Shown: positions 1 to 9,511, numbered from the stretch's first letter. The stretch: 64,000 nt of DNA from Hydractinia symbiolongicarpus (GCF_029227915.1 NC_079888.1:7981001-8045000); one strand, 5' to 3'. Notes: generated by a model from the sequence alone, not told the origin. Numbers and translations: made by a program.

Positions 1-154
1 AAGGGATGATTTATCTAAAATTGACTAAGCCATATTTGAAAGCTTTCAAGTCATTTCTTCAACATTTGCCAGGTTTATGGCAGAACTTATGCTTAGAAGA
101 GAATTGGTGATTTCCAAGGCGCGTTCGTAATGCAATTAAAAGTGTATCAGAAAA

Positions 155-227
155 CGCCCAACGTGGGGCTCGAAACCACGACCCTGAGATTAAGAGTCTC
201 ATGCTCTACCAACTGAGCTAGCCGGAC
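155..227 (-). tRNA. tRNA-Lys(CTT), unit 0
   Basis: Changes: G53 to T in the T-stem, one D-loop change and one acceptor change. Confidence 0.75.
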
Positions 228-410
228 TGATTCGTTATTAGGTTCCGCCATTAAAGCCGTCTTGGACTTACGCAACAATTGACCACACCTAAGATTACTT
301 AAAATAGGGCCAATCGCGTAATCCTACTGTTTGGGCTGGCAAAAGATTACGTGAGTCGAAACAGGTTCAGCAATGTTAGCTTTCCATAAAGTAGACGTGG
401 TACAGAAACA

Positions 411-492
411 GACGAGGTGGCCGAGTGGTTAAGGCGATGGACTGCTAATTCATTGGGCTCTGCCCGCGTGGGTTCTAATCCCATCTTCGTCG
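411..492 (+). tRNA. tRNA-Ser(GCT), unit 1
   Basis: T-loop reads TTCTAAT, which weakens box B. Only 6 nt separate it from Gln. Confidence 0.8.
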
Positions 493-498
493 CCATTC

Positions 499-570
499 GG
501 TTCTATGGTGTAATGTTTAGCACTCTGCACTTTGAATCCAGCGATCCGAGTTCAAATCTCGGTAGAACCT
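499..570 (+). tRNA. tRNA-Gln(TTG), unit 1
   Basis: One G to C mismatch in the anticodon stem. Confidence 0.8.
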
Positions 571-776
571 GACCTTCTCTTTGAATTCTGATTTAATCTT
601 TTGTTAAAAAAATACGTGAGGGAAAGGCTGATTTATTTAAAATTGACTAAGCCATATTTGAATGCTTTCAAGTCATTTCTTCAACATTTGCCAGGTTTAT
701 GGCGGAACTCATGCTTAAAGGAGAATTGGTGAATTCCATGGCGCGTTCGTAATGCAATCCAAAGTCTATCAGAAAA

Positions 777-849
777 CGCCCAACGTGGGGCTCGAACCCA
801 CGACCTTGAGATTAAGAGTCTCATACTCTACTGACTGGGCTAGCAGGGA
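777..849 (-). tRNA. tRNA-Lys(CTT), decayed, unit 1
   Basis: Several acceptor and D-arm changes; probably non-functional. Confidence 0.55.
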
Positions 850-1032
850 TGATACGATATAAGGTTCCGCCATTAAAGCCGTCTTGGACTTACGCAACAA
901 TTGACCACAGCTAAAATTATTTAAAATTGGGTCGCTTGCGTACTCCTACTGTTTGGGCTGGTAAAATGTCACGTGAGTCGAAACAGGTTAAGCAATGTTA
1001 GCTTTCCATAAAGTAGACGTGGTACAGAAACA

Positions 1033-1114
1033 GACGAGGTGGCCGAGTGGTTAAGGCGATGGACTGCTAATCCATTGGGCTGTGCCCGCGTGGGTTCGAA
1101 TCCCATCTTCGTCG
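1033..1114 (+). tRNA. tRNA-Ser(GCT), unit 2, reference copy
   Basis: This is an 82-nt class II tRNA that decodes AGC/AGU serine codons. The acceptor GACGAGG pairs with CTTCGTC, the discriminator is G, the anticodon loop is CTGCTAA, and the long variable arm reads GGGC..GCCC. Internal Pol III box A (TGGCCGAGTGG) and box B (GGTTCGAATCC) are intact. It closely resembles animal tRNA-Ser(GCT). No T-run follows before Gln, which starts 7 nt downstream. Confidence 0.95.
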
Positions 1115-1121
1115 CACATTC

Positions 1122-1193
1122 GGTTCTATGGTGTAATGTTTAGCACTCTGGACTTTTAATCCAGCGATCCGAGTTCAAATCTCGGTAGAACCT
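1122..1193 (+). tRNA. Gln-type tRNA with anticodon TTT (Lys AAA), unit 2
   Basis: The body is a clean tRNA-Gln, but the anticodon loop is CTTTTAA, so G36 has become T. It would read the lysine codon AAA. All stems pair. Confidence 0.85.
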
Positions 1194-1399
1194 GACCTTC
1201 TTTTTGAATTCTGATTTAATCTTTTGTTAAAAAAATACGTGAGGGAAGGGCTGATTTATTTAAAATTGACTAAGCCATATTTGAATGCTTTCAAGTCATT
1301 TCTTCAACATTTGCCAGGTTTTTGGCGGAACTCATGCTTAAAGGAGAATTGTTTTTTTCCATGGCGCGTTCGTAATGCAATCCAAAGTCTATCAGAAAA

Positions 1400-1472
1400 C
1401 GCCCAACGTGGGGCTCGAACCCACGACCTAGAGATTAAGAGTCTCATACTCTACTGACTGGGCTAGCAGGGC
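1400..1472 (-). tRNA. tRNA-Lys(CTT), unit 2
   Basis: One acceptor mismatch and several D-arm and anticodon-stem changes. Confidence 0.65.
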
Positions 1473-1655
1473 TGATACGATATAAGGTTCCGCCATTAAA
1501 GCCGTCTTGGACTTACGCAACAATTGACCACAGCTAAAATTATTTAAAATTGGGTCGCTCGCGTACTCCTACTGTTTGGGCTGGTAAAATGTCACGTGAG
1601 TCGAAACAGGTTAAGCAATGTTAGCTTTCCATAAAGTAGACGTGGTACAAAAACA

Positions 1656-1737
1656 GACGAGGTGGCCGAGTGGTTAAGGCGATGGACTGCTAATCCATTG
1701 GGCTGTGCCCGCGTGGGTTCGAATCCCATCTTCGTCG
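1656..1737 (+). tRNA. tRNA-Ser(GCT), unit 3
   Basis: Same sequence as the unit 2 reference. Confidence 0.94.
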
Positions 1738-1744
1738 CACATTC

Positions 1745-1816
1745 GGTTCTATGCTGTAATGGTTAGCACTCTGGACTTTGAATCCAGCGATCCGAGTTCA
1801 AATCTCGGTAGAACCT
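1745..1816 (+). tRNA. tRNA-Gln(TTG), unit 3
   Basis: Consensus except G10 to C. Confidence 0.9.
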
Positions 1817-2021
1817 GACTTTCTTTCTGAACTCTGATTTAAACATTTGTTTAAGAAATACGTGAGGAAGGGATGATTTATCTAAAATTGACTAAGCCAT
1901 ATTTGAAAGCTTTCAAGTCATTTCTTCAACATTTGCCAGGTTTATAGCAGAACTCATGCTTAGAGGAGAATTGGTGATTTCCAAGGCGCGTTCGTAATGC
2001 AATTAAAAGTGTATCTGAAAA

Positions 2022-2094
2022 CGCCCAACTTGGGGCTCGAAACCACGACCCTGAGATTAAGAGTCTCATGCTCTACCGACTGAGCTAGCCGGGC
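2022..2094 (-). tRNA. tRNA-Lys(CTT), unit 3
   Basis: T-stem G53 to T and one further T-arm change, weakening box B. Confidence 0.72.
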
Positions 2095-2277
2095 TGATTC
2101 GTTATTAGGTTCCGCCATTAAAGCCGTCTTGGACTTACGCAACAATTGACCACACCTAAGATTACTTAAAATAGGGCCACTCGCGTAATCCTACTGTTTG
2201 GGCTGGTAAAAGGTTACGTGAGTCGAAACAGGTTCAGCAATGTTAGCTTTCCATAAAGTAAACGTGGTACAGAAACA

Positions 2278-2359
2278 GACGAGGTGGCCGAGTGGTTAAA
2301 ACGATGGACTGCTAATCCATTGGGCTGTGCCCGCGTGGGTTCGAATCCCATCTTCGTCG
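2278..2359 (+). tRNA. tRNA-Ser(GCT), unit 4
   Basis: D-arm reads TTAAAACG for TTAAGGCG. Confidence 0.8.
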
Positions 2360-2366
2360 CACATTC

Positions 2367-2438
2367 GGTTCTATGGTGTAATGGTTAGCACTCTGGACTT
2401 TGAATCCAGCGATCCTAGTTCAAATCTCAGTAGAACCT
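2367..2438 (+). tRNA. tRNA-Gln(TTG), unit 4
   Basis: Two compensating-position T-stem changes (CCTAG/CTCAG). Confidence 0.85.
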
Positions 2439-2640
2439 GACCTTCTTTTCGAATTCTTATTTAATCTTTTGTTTAAAAAATACGTGAGAGAAAGGCTGAT
2501 TTATTTAAAATTGACTAAGCCATATTTGAATGCTTTCAAGTCATTTCTTCAACATTTGCCAGGTTTATGGCAGAACTCATGCTTAGAGGAGAATTGGTGT
2601 TTTCCACAGCGCGTTCGTAATGCAATCCAAAGTCTATCAG

Positions 2641-2644
2641 AAAA
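2641..2644 (-). terminator. Pol III T4 terminator after Lys (example)
   Basis: On the minus strand TTTT directly follows the Lys discriminator. Units around 46882-54970 often read TATTT here instead. Confidence 0.75.
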
Positions 2645-2717
2645 CGCCCAACGTGGGGCTCGAACCCACGACCCTGAGATTAAGAGTCTCATGCTCTACC
2701 GACTGGGCTAGCCGGGC
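2645..2717 (-). tRNA. tRNA-Lys(CTT), unit 4
   Basis: Consensus except one D-stem change. Confidence 0.9.
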
Positions 2718-2900
2718 TGATTCGTTATTAGGTTCCGCCATTAAAGCCGTCTTGGACTAACGCAACAATTGACCACAGCTAAAATTACTTAAAATTGGGT
2801 CGCTCGCGTACTCCTACTGTTTGGGCTGGCAAAATGTCACGTGAGTCGAAACAGGTTCAGCAATGTTAGCTTTCCATAAAGTAGACGTGGTACAGAAACA

Positions 2901-2982
2901 GACGAGGTGGCCGAGTGGTTAAGGCGATGGACTGCTAATCCATTGGGCTGTGACCGCGCGGGTTCGAATCCCATCTTCGTCG
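2901..2982 (+). tRNA. tRNA-Ser(GCT), unit 5
   Basis: Variable arm reads GTGACCGCGCGGG; otherwise consensus. Confidence 0.88.
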
Positions 2983-2989
2983 CACATTC

Positions 2990-3061
2990 GGTTCTATGGT
3001 GTAATGGTTGGCATTCTGGACATTGAATCCAGCGATCCGAGTTCAAATCTCGGTAGAACCT
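2990..3061 (+). tRNA. tRNA-Gln(TTG), U33 lost, unit 5
   Basis: The anticodon loop is CATTGAA, so the invariant U33 is A. Confidence 0.7.
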
Positions 3062-3068
3062 GACCTTC

Positions 3069-3073
3069 TTTTT
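3069..3073 (+). terminator. Pol III T5 terminator after Gln (example)
   Basis: A TTTTT run lies 8 nt after tRNA-Gln. Most units carry a T4-T5 here, whereas none lies in the 7-nt gap between Ser and Gln. Confidence 0.8.
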
Positions 3074-3267
3074 GAATTCTGATTTAATCTTTTGTTGAAA
3101 AAATACGTGAGGGAAAGGCTGATTTATTTAAAATTGACTAAGCCATATTTGAATGCTTTCAAGTCATTTCTTCAACGTTTGCCAGGTTTATGGCAGAACT
3201 CAGGCTTAGAGGAGAATTGGTGATTTCCACGGCGCGTTCGTAATGCAATTAAAAGTGTATCAGAAAA

Positions 3268-3279
3268 CTCCTAACGTGG
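3268..3279 (-). pseudogene. tRNA-Lys deletion remnant, unit 5
   Basis: Only the last ~12 nt of Lys remain. The sequence jumps directly to the ACGCAACAATTG spacer. Confidence 0.8.
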
Positions 3280-3420
3280 ACGCAACAATTGACCACGCCT
3301 AAGATTACTTAAAATTGGGCCACTCACGTAATCATACTGTTTGGGCTGGTAAAAGGTTACGTGAGTCAAAACAGGTTCAGCAATGTTAGCTTTCCATAAA
3401 GTAGACGTGGTACAGAAACA

Positions 3421-3502
3421 GACGAGGTGGCCGAGTGGTTAAGGCGATGGACTGCTAATCCATTGGGCTCTGCCCGCGTGGGTTCGAATCCCATCTTTGT
3501 CG
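3421..3502 (+). tRNA. tRNA-Ser(GCT), unit 6
   Basis: Consensus except CTTTGTC in the acceptor (G-U pair). Confidence 0.9.
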
Positions 3503-3509
3503 CACATTC

Positions 3510-3581
3510 GGTTCTATGGTGTAATGGTTAGCACTCTGGACTTTGAATCCAGCGATCCGAGTTCAACTCTTGGTAGAATCT
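3510..3581 (+). tRNA. tRNA-Gln(TTG), unit 6
   Basis: T-arm and acceptor changes (CTCTTGGTAGAATCT). Confidence 0.7.
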
Positions 3582-3787
3582 GACTTTCTTTTTGAATTCT
3601 GATTTAATCTTTTGTTTGAAAAATACGTGTGGAAAAGGCTGATTTATTCAAAATTGACTAGGCCATATTTGATTGCTTTCAAGTCATTTCTTCAAACTTT
3701 GCCAGGTTTATGGCAGAACTCATGCTTAGAGGAGAATTGGTGATTTCCACGGCGCGTTTATAATGCAATTAAAAGTGCAGCAGAAAA

Positions 3788-3860
3788 CGCCCAACGTGGG
3801 GCTCGAACACACGACCCTGAGATTAAGAGTCTCATGCTCTACCGACTGAGCTAGACGTGC
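3788..3860 (-). tRNA. tRNA-Lys(CTT), unit 6
   Basis: T-arm change and two acceptor mismatches. Confidence 0.6.
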
Positions 3861-4043
3861 TGGTTCGTTATTAGACTCCGCCATTAAAACCGTCTTGGAC
3901 TTACGCAACAATTGACCACAGCTAAAATTACTTAAAATTGGGTCGCTCGCGTACTTCTACTGTTTGGGCTGGTAAAATGTCACGTGAGTCGAAACAGGTT
4001 CAGCAATGTTAGCTTTCCATAAAGTAGACGTGGTACAGAAACA

Positions 4044-4125
4044 GACGAGGTGGCCGAGTGGTTAAGGCGATGGACTGCTAATCCATTGGGCTGTGCCCGC
4101 GCGGGTTCGAATCCCATCTTCGTCG
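4044..4125 (+). tRNA. tRNA-Ser(GCT), unit 7
   Basis: One variable-arm change. Only 6 nt separate it from Gln. Confidence 0.9.
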
Positions 4126-4131
4126 CCATTC

Positions 4132-4203
4132 GGTTCTATGGTGTAATGTTTAGCACTCTGCACTTTGAATCCAGCGATCCGAGTTCAAATCTCGGTAGAA
4201 CCT
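4132..4203 (+). tRNA. tRNA-Gln(TTG), unit 7
   Basis: Same anticodon-stem mismatch as unit 1. Confidence 0.8.
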
Positions 4204-4409
4204 GACCTTCTCTTTGAATTCTGATTTAATCTTTTGTTAAAAAAATACGTGAGGGAAAGGCTGATTTATTTAAAGTTGACTAAGCCATATTTGAATGCTT
4301 TCAAGTCATTTCTTCAACATTTGCCAGGTTTATGGCGGAACTCATGCTTAAAGGAAAATTGGTGAATTCCATGGCGCGTTCGTAATGCAATCCAAAGTCT
4401 ATCAGAAAA

Positions 4410-4482
4410 CGCCCAACGTGGGGCTCGAACCCACGACCTAGAGATTAAGAGTCTCATACTCTACTGACTGGGCTAGCAGGGC
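4410..4482 (-). tRNA. tRNA-Lys(CTT), unit 7
   Basis: Matches the unit 2 Lys variant. Confidence 0.65.
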
Positions 4483-4664
4483 TGATACGATATAAGGTTC
4501 CGCCATTAAAGCCGTCTTGGACTTACGCAACAATTGACCACAGCTAAAATTATTTAAATTGGGTCGCTCGCGTACTCCTACTGTTTGGGCTGGTAAAATG
4601 TCACGTGAGTCGAAACAGGTTAAGCAATGTTAGCTTTCCATAAAGTAGACGTGGTACAAAAACA

Positions 4665-4746
4665 GACGAGGTGGCCGAGTGGTTAAGGCGATGGACTGCT
4701 AATCCATTGGGCTGTGCCCGCGTGGGTTCGAATCCCATCTTCGTCG
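4665..4746 (+). tRNA. tRNA-Ser(GCT), unit 8
   Basis: Same as the unit 2 reference. Confidence 0.94.
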
Positions 4747-4753
4747 CACATTC

Positions 4754-4825
4754 GGTTCTATGCTGTAATGGTTAGCACTCTGGACTTTGAATCCAGCGTT
4801 CCGAGTTCAAATCTCGGTAGAACCT
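4754..4825 (+). tRNA. tRNA-Gln(TTG), unit 8
   Basis: G10 to C and one variable-region change. Confidence 0.87.
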
Positions 4826-5030
4826 GACTTTCTTTCTGAACTCTGATTTAAACATTTGTTTAAGAAATACGTGAGGAAGGGATGATTTATCTAAAATTGA
4901 CTAAGCCATATTTGAAAGCTTTCAAGTCATTTCTTCAACATTTGCCAGGTTTATAGCAGAACTCATGCTTAGAGGAGAATTGGTGATTTCCAAGGCGCGT
5001 TCGTAATGCAATTAAAAGTGTATCTGAAAA

Positions 5031-5103
5031 CGCCCAACTTGGGGCTCGAAACCACGACCCTGAGATTAAGAGTCTCATGCTCTACCGACTGAGTTAGCCG
5101 GGC
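5031..5103 (-). tRNA. tRNA-Lys(CTT), unit 8
   Basis: T-arm changes as in unit 3, plus one D-stem change. Confidence 0.68.
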
Positions 5104-5286
5104 TGATTCGTTATTAGGTTCCGCCATTAAAGCCGTCTTGGACTTACGCAACAATTGACCACACCTAAGATTACTTAAAATAGGGCCACTCGCGTAATCC
5201 TACTGTTTGGGCTGGTAAAAGGTTACGTGAGTCGAAACAGGTTCAGCAATGTTAGCTTTCCATAAAGTAAACGTGGTACAGAAACA

Positions 5287-5368
5287 GACGAGGTGGCCGA
5301 GTGGTTAAAACGATGGACTGCTAATCCATTGGGCTGTGCCCGCGTGGGTTCGAATCCCATCTTCGTCG
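5287..5368 (+). tRNA. tRNA-Ser(GCT), unit 9
   Basis: D-arm TTAAAACG, as in unit 4. Confidence 0.8.
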
Positions 5369-5375
5369 CACATTC

Positions 5376-5447
5376 GGTTCTATGGTGTAATGGTTAGCAC
5401 TCTGGACTTTGAATCCAGCGATCCTAGTTCAAATCTCAGTAAAACCT
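5376..5447 (+). tRNA. tRNA-Gln(TTG), unit 9
   Basis: T-stem variant of unit 4, plus one acceptor change. Confidence 0.78.
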
Positions 5448-5653
5448 GACCTTCTTTTCGAATTCTTATTTAATCTTTTGTTTAAAAAATACGTGAGGGA
5501 AAGGCTGATTTATTTAAAATTGACTAAGCCATATTTGAATGCTTTCAAGTCATTTCTTCAACATTTGCCAGGTTTATGGCAGAACTCATGCTTAGAGGAG
5601 AATTGGTGTTTTCCACAGCGCGTTCGTAATGCAATCCAAAGTCTATCAGAAAA

Positions 5654-5726
5654 CGCCCAACGTGGGGCTCGAACCCACGACCCTGAGATTAAGAGTCTCA
5701 TGCTCTACCGACTGGGCTAGCCGGGC
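5654..5726 (-). tRNA. tRNA-Lys(CTT), unit 9
   Basis: One D-stem change only. Confidence 0.9.
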
Positions 5727-5909
5727 TGATTCGTTATTAGGTTCCGCCATTATAGCCGTCTTGGACTAACGCAACAATTGACCACAGCTAAAATTACTTA
5801 AAATTGGGTCGCTCGCGTACTCCTACTGTTTGGGCTGGCAAAATGTCACGTGAGTCGAAACAGGTTCAGCAATGTTAGCTTTCCATAAAGTAGACGTGGT
5901 ACAGAAACA

Positions 5910-5991
5910 GACGAGGTGGCCGAGTGGTTAAGGCGATGGACTGCTAATCCATTGGGCTGTGACCGCGCGGGTTCGAATCCCATCTTCGTCG
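5910..5991 (+). tRNA. tRNA-Ser(GCT), unit 10
   Basis: Variable-arm variant of unit 5. Confidence 0.88.
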
Positions 5992-5998
5992 CACATTC

Positions 5999-6070
5999 GG
6001 TTCTATGGTGTAATGGTTGGCATTCTGGACTTTGAATCCAGCGATCCGAGTTCAAATCTCGGTAGAACCT
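5999..6070 (+). tRNA. tRNA-Gln(TTG), unit 10
   Basis: Two D-arm changes. U33 is normal here, unlike its duplicate at 2990. Confidence 0.85.
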
Positions 6071-6276
6071 GACCTTCTTTTTGAATTCTGATTTAATCTT
6101 TTGTTGAAAAAATACGTGAGGGAAAGGCTGATTTATTTAAAATTGACTAAGCCATATTTGAATGCTTTCAAGTCATTTCTTCAACGTTTGCCAGGTTTAT
6201 GGCAGAACTCAGGCTTAGAGGAGAATTGGTGATTTCCACGGCGCGTTCGTAATGCAATTAAAAGTGTATCAGAAAA

Positions 6277-6288
6277 CTCCTAACGTGG
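6277..6288 (-). pseudogene. tRNA-Lys deletion remnant, unit 10
   Basis: Same junction as at 3268. Confidence 0.8.
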
Positions 6289-6429
6289 ACGCAACAATTG
6301 ACCACGCCTAAGATTACTTAAAATTGGGCCACTCACGTAATCATACTGTTTGGGCTGGTAAATGGTTACGTGAGTCAAAACAGGTTCAGCAATGTTAGCT
6401 TTCCATAAAGTAGACGTGGTACAGAAACA

Positions 6430-6511
6430 GACGAGGTGGCCGAGTGGTTAAGGCGATGGACTGCTAATCCATTGGGCTCTGCCCGCGTGGGTTCGAATCC
6501 CATCTTTGTCG
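6430..6511 (+). tRNA. tRNA-Ser(GCT), unit 11
   Basis: Acceptor G-U pair, as in unit 6. Confidence 0.9.
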
Positions 6512-6518
6512 CACATTC

Positions 6519-6590
6519 GGTTCTATGGTGTAATGGTTAGCACTCTGGACTTTGAATCCAGCGATCCGAGTTCAACTCTTGATAGAATCT
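6519..6590 (+). tRNA. tRNA-Gln(TTG), unit 11
   Basis: T-arm and acceptor decay (CTCTTGATAGAATCT). Confidence 0.62.
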
Positions 6591-6796
6591 GACTTTCTTT
6601 TTGAATTCTGATTTAATCTTTTGTTTGAAAAATACGTGTGGAAAAGGCTGATTTATTCAAAATTGACTAGGCCATATTTGATTGCTTTCAAGTCATTTCT
6701 TCAAACTTTGCCAGGTTTATGGCAGAACTCACGCTTAGAGGAGAATTGGTGATTTCCACGGCGCGTTTATAATGCAATTAAAAGTGCAGCAGAAAA

Positions 6797-6869
6797 CGCC
6801 CAACGTGGGGCTCGAACACACGACCCTGAGATTAAGAGTCTCATGCTCTACCGACTGAGCTAGCCGTGC
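6797..6869 (-). tRNA. tRNA-Lys(CTT), unit 11
   Basis: T-arm change and acceptor C3 to A mismatch. Confidence 0.68.
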
Positions 6870-7051
6870 TGGTTCGTTATTAGACTCCGCCATTAAAACC
6901 GTCTTGGACTTACGCAACAATTGACCACAGCTAAAATTACTTAAAATTGGGAGCTCGCGTACTTCTACTGTTTGGGCTGGTAAAATGTCACGTGAGTCGA
7001 AACAGGTTCAGCAATGTTAGCTTTCCATAAAGTAGACGTGGTACAGAAACA

Positions 7052-7133
7052 GACGAGGTGGCCGAGTGGTTAAGGCGATGGACTGCTAATCCATTGGGCT
7101 GTGCCCGCGCGGGTTCGAATCCCATCTTCGTCG
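7052..7133 (+). tRNA. tRNA-Ser(GCT), unit 12
   Basis: One variable-arm change. Confidence 0.9.
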
Positions 7134-7140
7134 CACATTC

Positions 7141-7212
7141 GGTTCTATGGTGTAATGGTTGGCATTCTGGACTTTGAATCCAGCGATCCGAGTTCAAATC
7201 TCGGTAGAACCT
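7141..7212 (+). tRNA. tRNA-Gln(TTG), unit 12
   Basis: D-arm changes as in unit 10. Confidence 0.85.
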
Positions 7213-7428
7213 GACCTTCTTTTTGAATTCTGATTTAATCTTTTGTTGAAAAAATACGTGAGGGAAAGGCTGATTTATTTAAAATTGACTAAGCCATATT
7301 TGAATGCTTTCAAGTCATTTCTTCAACGTTTGACAGGTTTAAGGCAGAACTCAGGCTTAGAGGAGAATTGGTGATTTCCACGGCGCGTTCGTAATGCAAT
7401 TAAAAGTGTATCAGAAAACTCCTAACGT

Positions 7429-7440
7429 GGACGCAACAAT
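7429..7440 (-). pseudogene. tRNA-Lys deletion remnant, unit 12
   Basis: Third copy of the same deletion junction. Confidence 0.8.
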
Positions 7441-7571
7441 TGACCACGCCTAAGATTACTTAAAATTGGGCCACTCACGTAATCATACTGTTTGGGCTGG
7501 TAAAAGGTTACGTGAGTCAAAACAGGTTCAGCAATGTTAGCTTTCCATAAAGTAGACGTGGTACAGAAACA

Positions 7572-7653
7572 GACGAGGTGGCCGAGTGGTTAAGGCGATG
7601 GACTGCTAATCCATTGGGCTCTGCCCGCGTGGGTTCGAATCCCATCTTTGTCG
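7572..7653 (+). tRNA. tRNA-Ser(GCT), unit 13
   Basis: Acceptor G-U pair, as in unit 6. Confidence 0.9.
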
Positions 7654-7660
7654 CACATTC

Positions 7661-7732
7661 GGTTCTACGGTGTAATGGTTAGCACTCTGGACTTTGAATC
7701 CAGCGATCCGTGTTCAACTCTTGGTAGAATCT
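7661..7732 (+). tRNA. tRNA-Gln(TTG), unit 13
   Basis: Several T-arm changes and one D-arm change. Confidence 0.62.
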
Positions 7733-7929
7733 GACTTTCTTTTTGAATTCTGACTTAATCTTTTGTTTGAAAAATACGTGTGGAAAAGGCTGATTTATTC
7801 AAAATTGACTAGGCCATATTTGATTGCTTTCAAGTCATTTTTGCGAGGTTTATGGCAGAACTCATGCTTAGAGGAGAATTGGTGATTTCCACGGCGCGTT
7901 TATAATGCAATTAAAAGTGCAGCAGAAAA

Positions 7930-8002
7930 CGCCCAACGTGGGGCTCGAACACACGACCCTGAGATTAAGAGTCTCATGCTCTACCGACTGAGCTAGCCGT
8001 GC
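7930..8002 (-). tRNA. tRNA-Lys(CTT), unit 13
   Basis: Matches the unit 11 Lys. Confidence 0.68.
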
Positions 8003-8185
8003 TGGTTCGTTATTAGACTCCGCCATTAAAACCGTCTTGGACTTACGCAACAATTGACCACAGCTAAAATTACTTAAAATTGGGTCGCTCGCGTACTTCT
8101 ACTGTTTGGGCTGGTAAAATGTCACGTGAGTCGAAACAGGTTCAGCAATGTTAGCTTTCCATAAAGTAGACGTGGTACAGAAACA

Positions 8186-8266
8186 GACGAGGTGGCCGAG
8201 TGGTTAAGGCGATGGACTGCTAATCCATTGGCTGTGCCCGCGCGGGTTCGAATCCCATCTTCGTCG
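8186..8266 (+). tRNA. tRNA-Ser(GCT), unit 14
   Basis: 81 nt: one G is lost in the variable arm. Confidence 0.82.
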
Positions 8267-8273
8267 CACATTC

Positions 8274-8345
8274 GGTTCTATGGTGTAATGGTTGGCATTT
8301 TGGACTTTGAATCCAGCAATCCGAGTTCAAATCTCGGTAGAACCT
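8274..8345 (+). tRNA. tRNA-Gln(TTG), unit 14
   Basis: D-arm and anticodon-stem changes. Confidence 0.75.
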
Positions 8346-8551
8346 GACCTTCTTTTTGAATTCTGATTTAATCTTTTGTTTAAAAAATACGTGAGGGAAA
8401 GGCTGATTTATTTAAAATTGACTAAGCCATATTTGAATGCTTTCAAGTCATTTCTTCAACGTTTGCCAGGTTTATGGCAGAACTCAGGCTTAGAGGAGAA
8501 TTGGTGATTTCCACGGCGCCTTCGTACTGCAATCCAAAGTCCATCAGAAAA

Positions 8552-8624
8552 CGCCTAACGTGGGGCTCGAACCCACGATCCTGAGATTAAGAGTCTCATG
8601 CTCTACTGACTGGGCTAGCTGGGT
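8552..8624 (-). tRNA. tRNA-Lys(CTT), unit 14
   Basis: Paired acceptor changes and D-arm changes. Confidence 0.72.
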
Positions 8625-8807
8625 TGATACGATATAAGGTTCCGCCATCAAAGCCGTCTTGGACTTATGCAACAATTGACCAGACCTAAGATTACTTAAA
8701 ATTGCGCCACTCGCGTAATCCTACTGTTTGGGCTAGTAAAAGGTTACGTGAGTTGAAACAGGTTCATCAATGTTAGCTTTCGATAAGGTACACGTGGTAC
8801 AGAAACA

Positions 8808-8889
8808 GACGAGGTGACCCAGTGGTTAAGGCGATGGACTGCTAGTCCATTGGGCGCTGCCCGCGTGGGTTCGAATCCAATCTTCGTCG
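8808..8889 (+). tRNA. tRNA-Ser(GCT), unit 15
   Basis: Box A reads TGACCCAGTGG; A38 to G. Confidence 0.75.
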
Positions 8890-8896
8890 CACATTC

Positions 8897-8968
8897 GGTT
8901 CTATGGTGTAATGGTTAGCACTCTGGACTTTGAATCCAGCGATCCGAGTTCAAATCTCGGTAGAACCT
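8897..8968 (+). tRNA. tRNA-Gln(TTG), unit 15, reference copy
   Basis: This is a 72-nt tRNA that decodes CAA glutamine codons. The acceptor GGTTCTA pairs with TAGAACC, the discriminator is T, and the anticodon loop is CTTTGAA on a CTGGA/TCCAG stem. The T-arm CCGAG-TTCAAAT-CTCGG is complete. It closely resembles animal tRNA-Gln(TTG). It lies 7 nt after tRNA-Ser, and a T5 run follows. Confidence 0.95.
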
Positions 8969-9173
8969 GACTTTCTTTTTGAACTCTGATTTAATCATTT
9001 GTTTAAGAGTTACGTGATGAAGGGATGATTTATCTAAAATGGACTAAGCCATATTTGAAAGCTTTCAAGTCATTTCTTTAACACTTGCCAGGTTTATGGC
9101 GGAACTCATGCTTAAAGGAGAATTGGTGAATTCCAAGGCGCGTTCGTAATGCAATTAAAAGTGCATCAGAAAA

Positions 9174-9246
9174 CGGCCAACGTGGGGCTCGAAACCACGA
9201 CCCTGAGATTAAGAGTCTCATACTCTACTGACTGGGCTAGCTGGGC
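9174..9246 (-). tRNA. tRNA-Lys(CTT), unit 15
   Basis: T-stem G53 to T, plus acceptor and D-arm changes. Confidence 0.65.
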
Positions 9247-9429
9247 TGAGACGATATAAGGTTCCGCCATCAAAGCCGTCTTGGACTTATGCAACAATTG
9301 ACCAGACCTAAGATTACTTAAAATTGCGCCACTCGCGTAATCCTACTGTTTGGGCTAGTAAAAGGTTACGTGAGTTGAAACAGGTTCATCAATGTTAGCT
9401 TTCGATAAGGTACACGTGGTACAGAAACA

Positions 9430-9511
9430 GACGAGGTGACCCAGTGGTTAAGGCGATGGACTGCTAGTCCATTGGGCGCTGCCCGCGTGCGTTCGAATCC
9501 AATCTTCGTCG
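9430..9511 (+). tRNA. tRNA-Ser(GCT), unit 16
   Basis: As unit 15, plus a T-stem change. Confidence 0.7.

Larger units (their letters stand above)
1400..7133. repeat. Higher-order repeat, ~3009-bp offset
   Basis: Lys of unit 2 through Ser of unit 7 (1400-4125) recurs as 4410-7133, with gene starts shifted by 3008-3010 bp. Rare variants are shared, such as AAA in the Ser D-arm (2278 and 5287) and the Lys deletion (3268 and 6277). This is a five-unit block duplication. Confidence 0.88.

Noticed and set aside
1960-8053. Minus-strand 61-69-aa frames (LAQSVEHETLNLRVV and similar) over tRNA-Lys or tRNA-Ser.
   Set aside because: These are translations of tRNA genes, well known as false proteins in databases.
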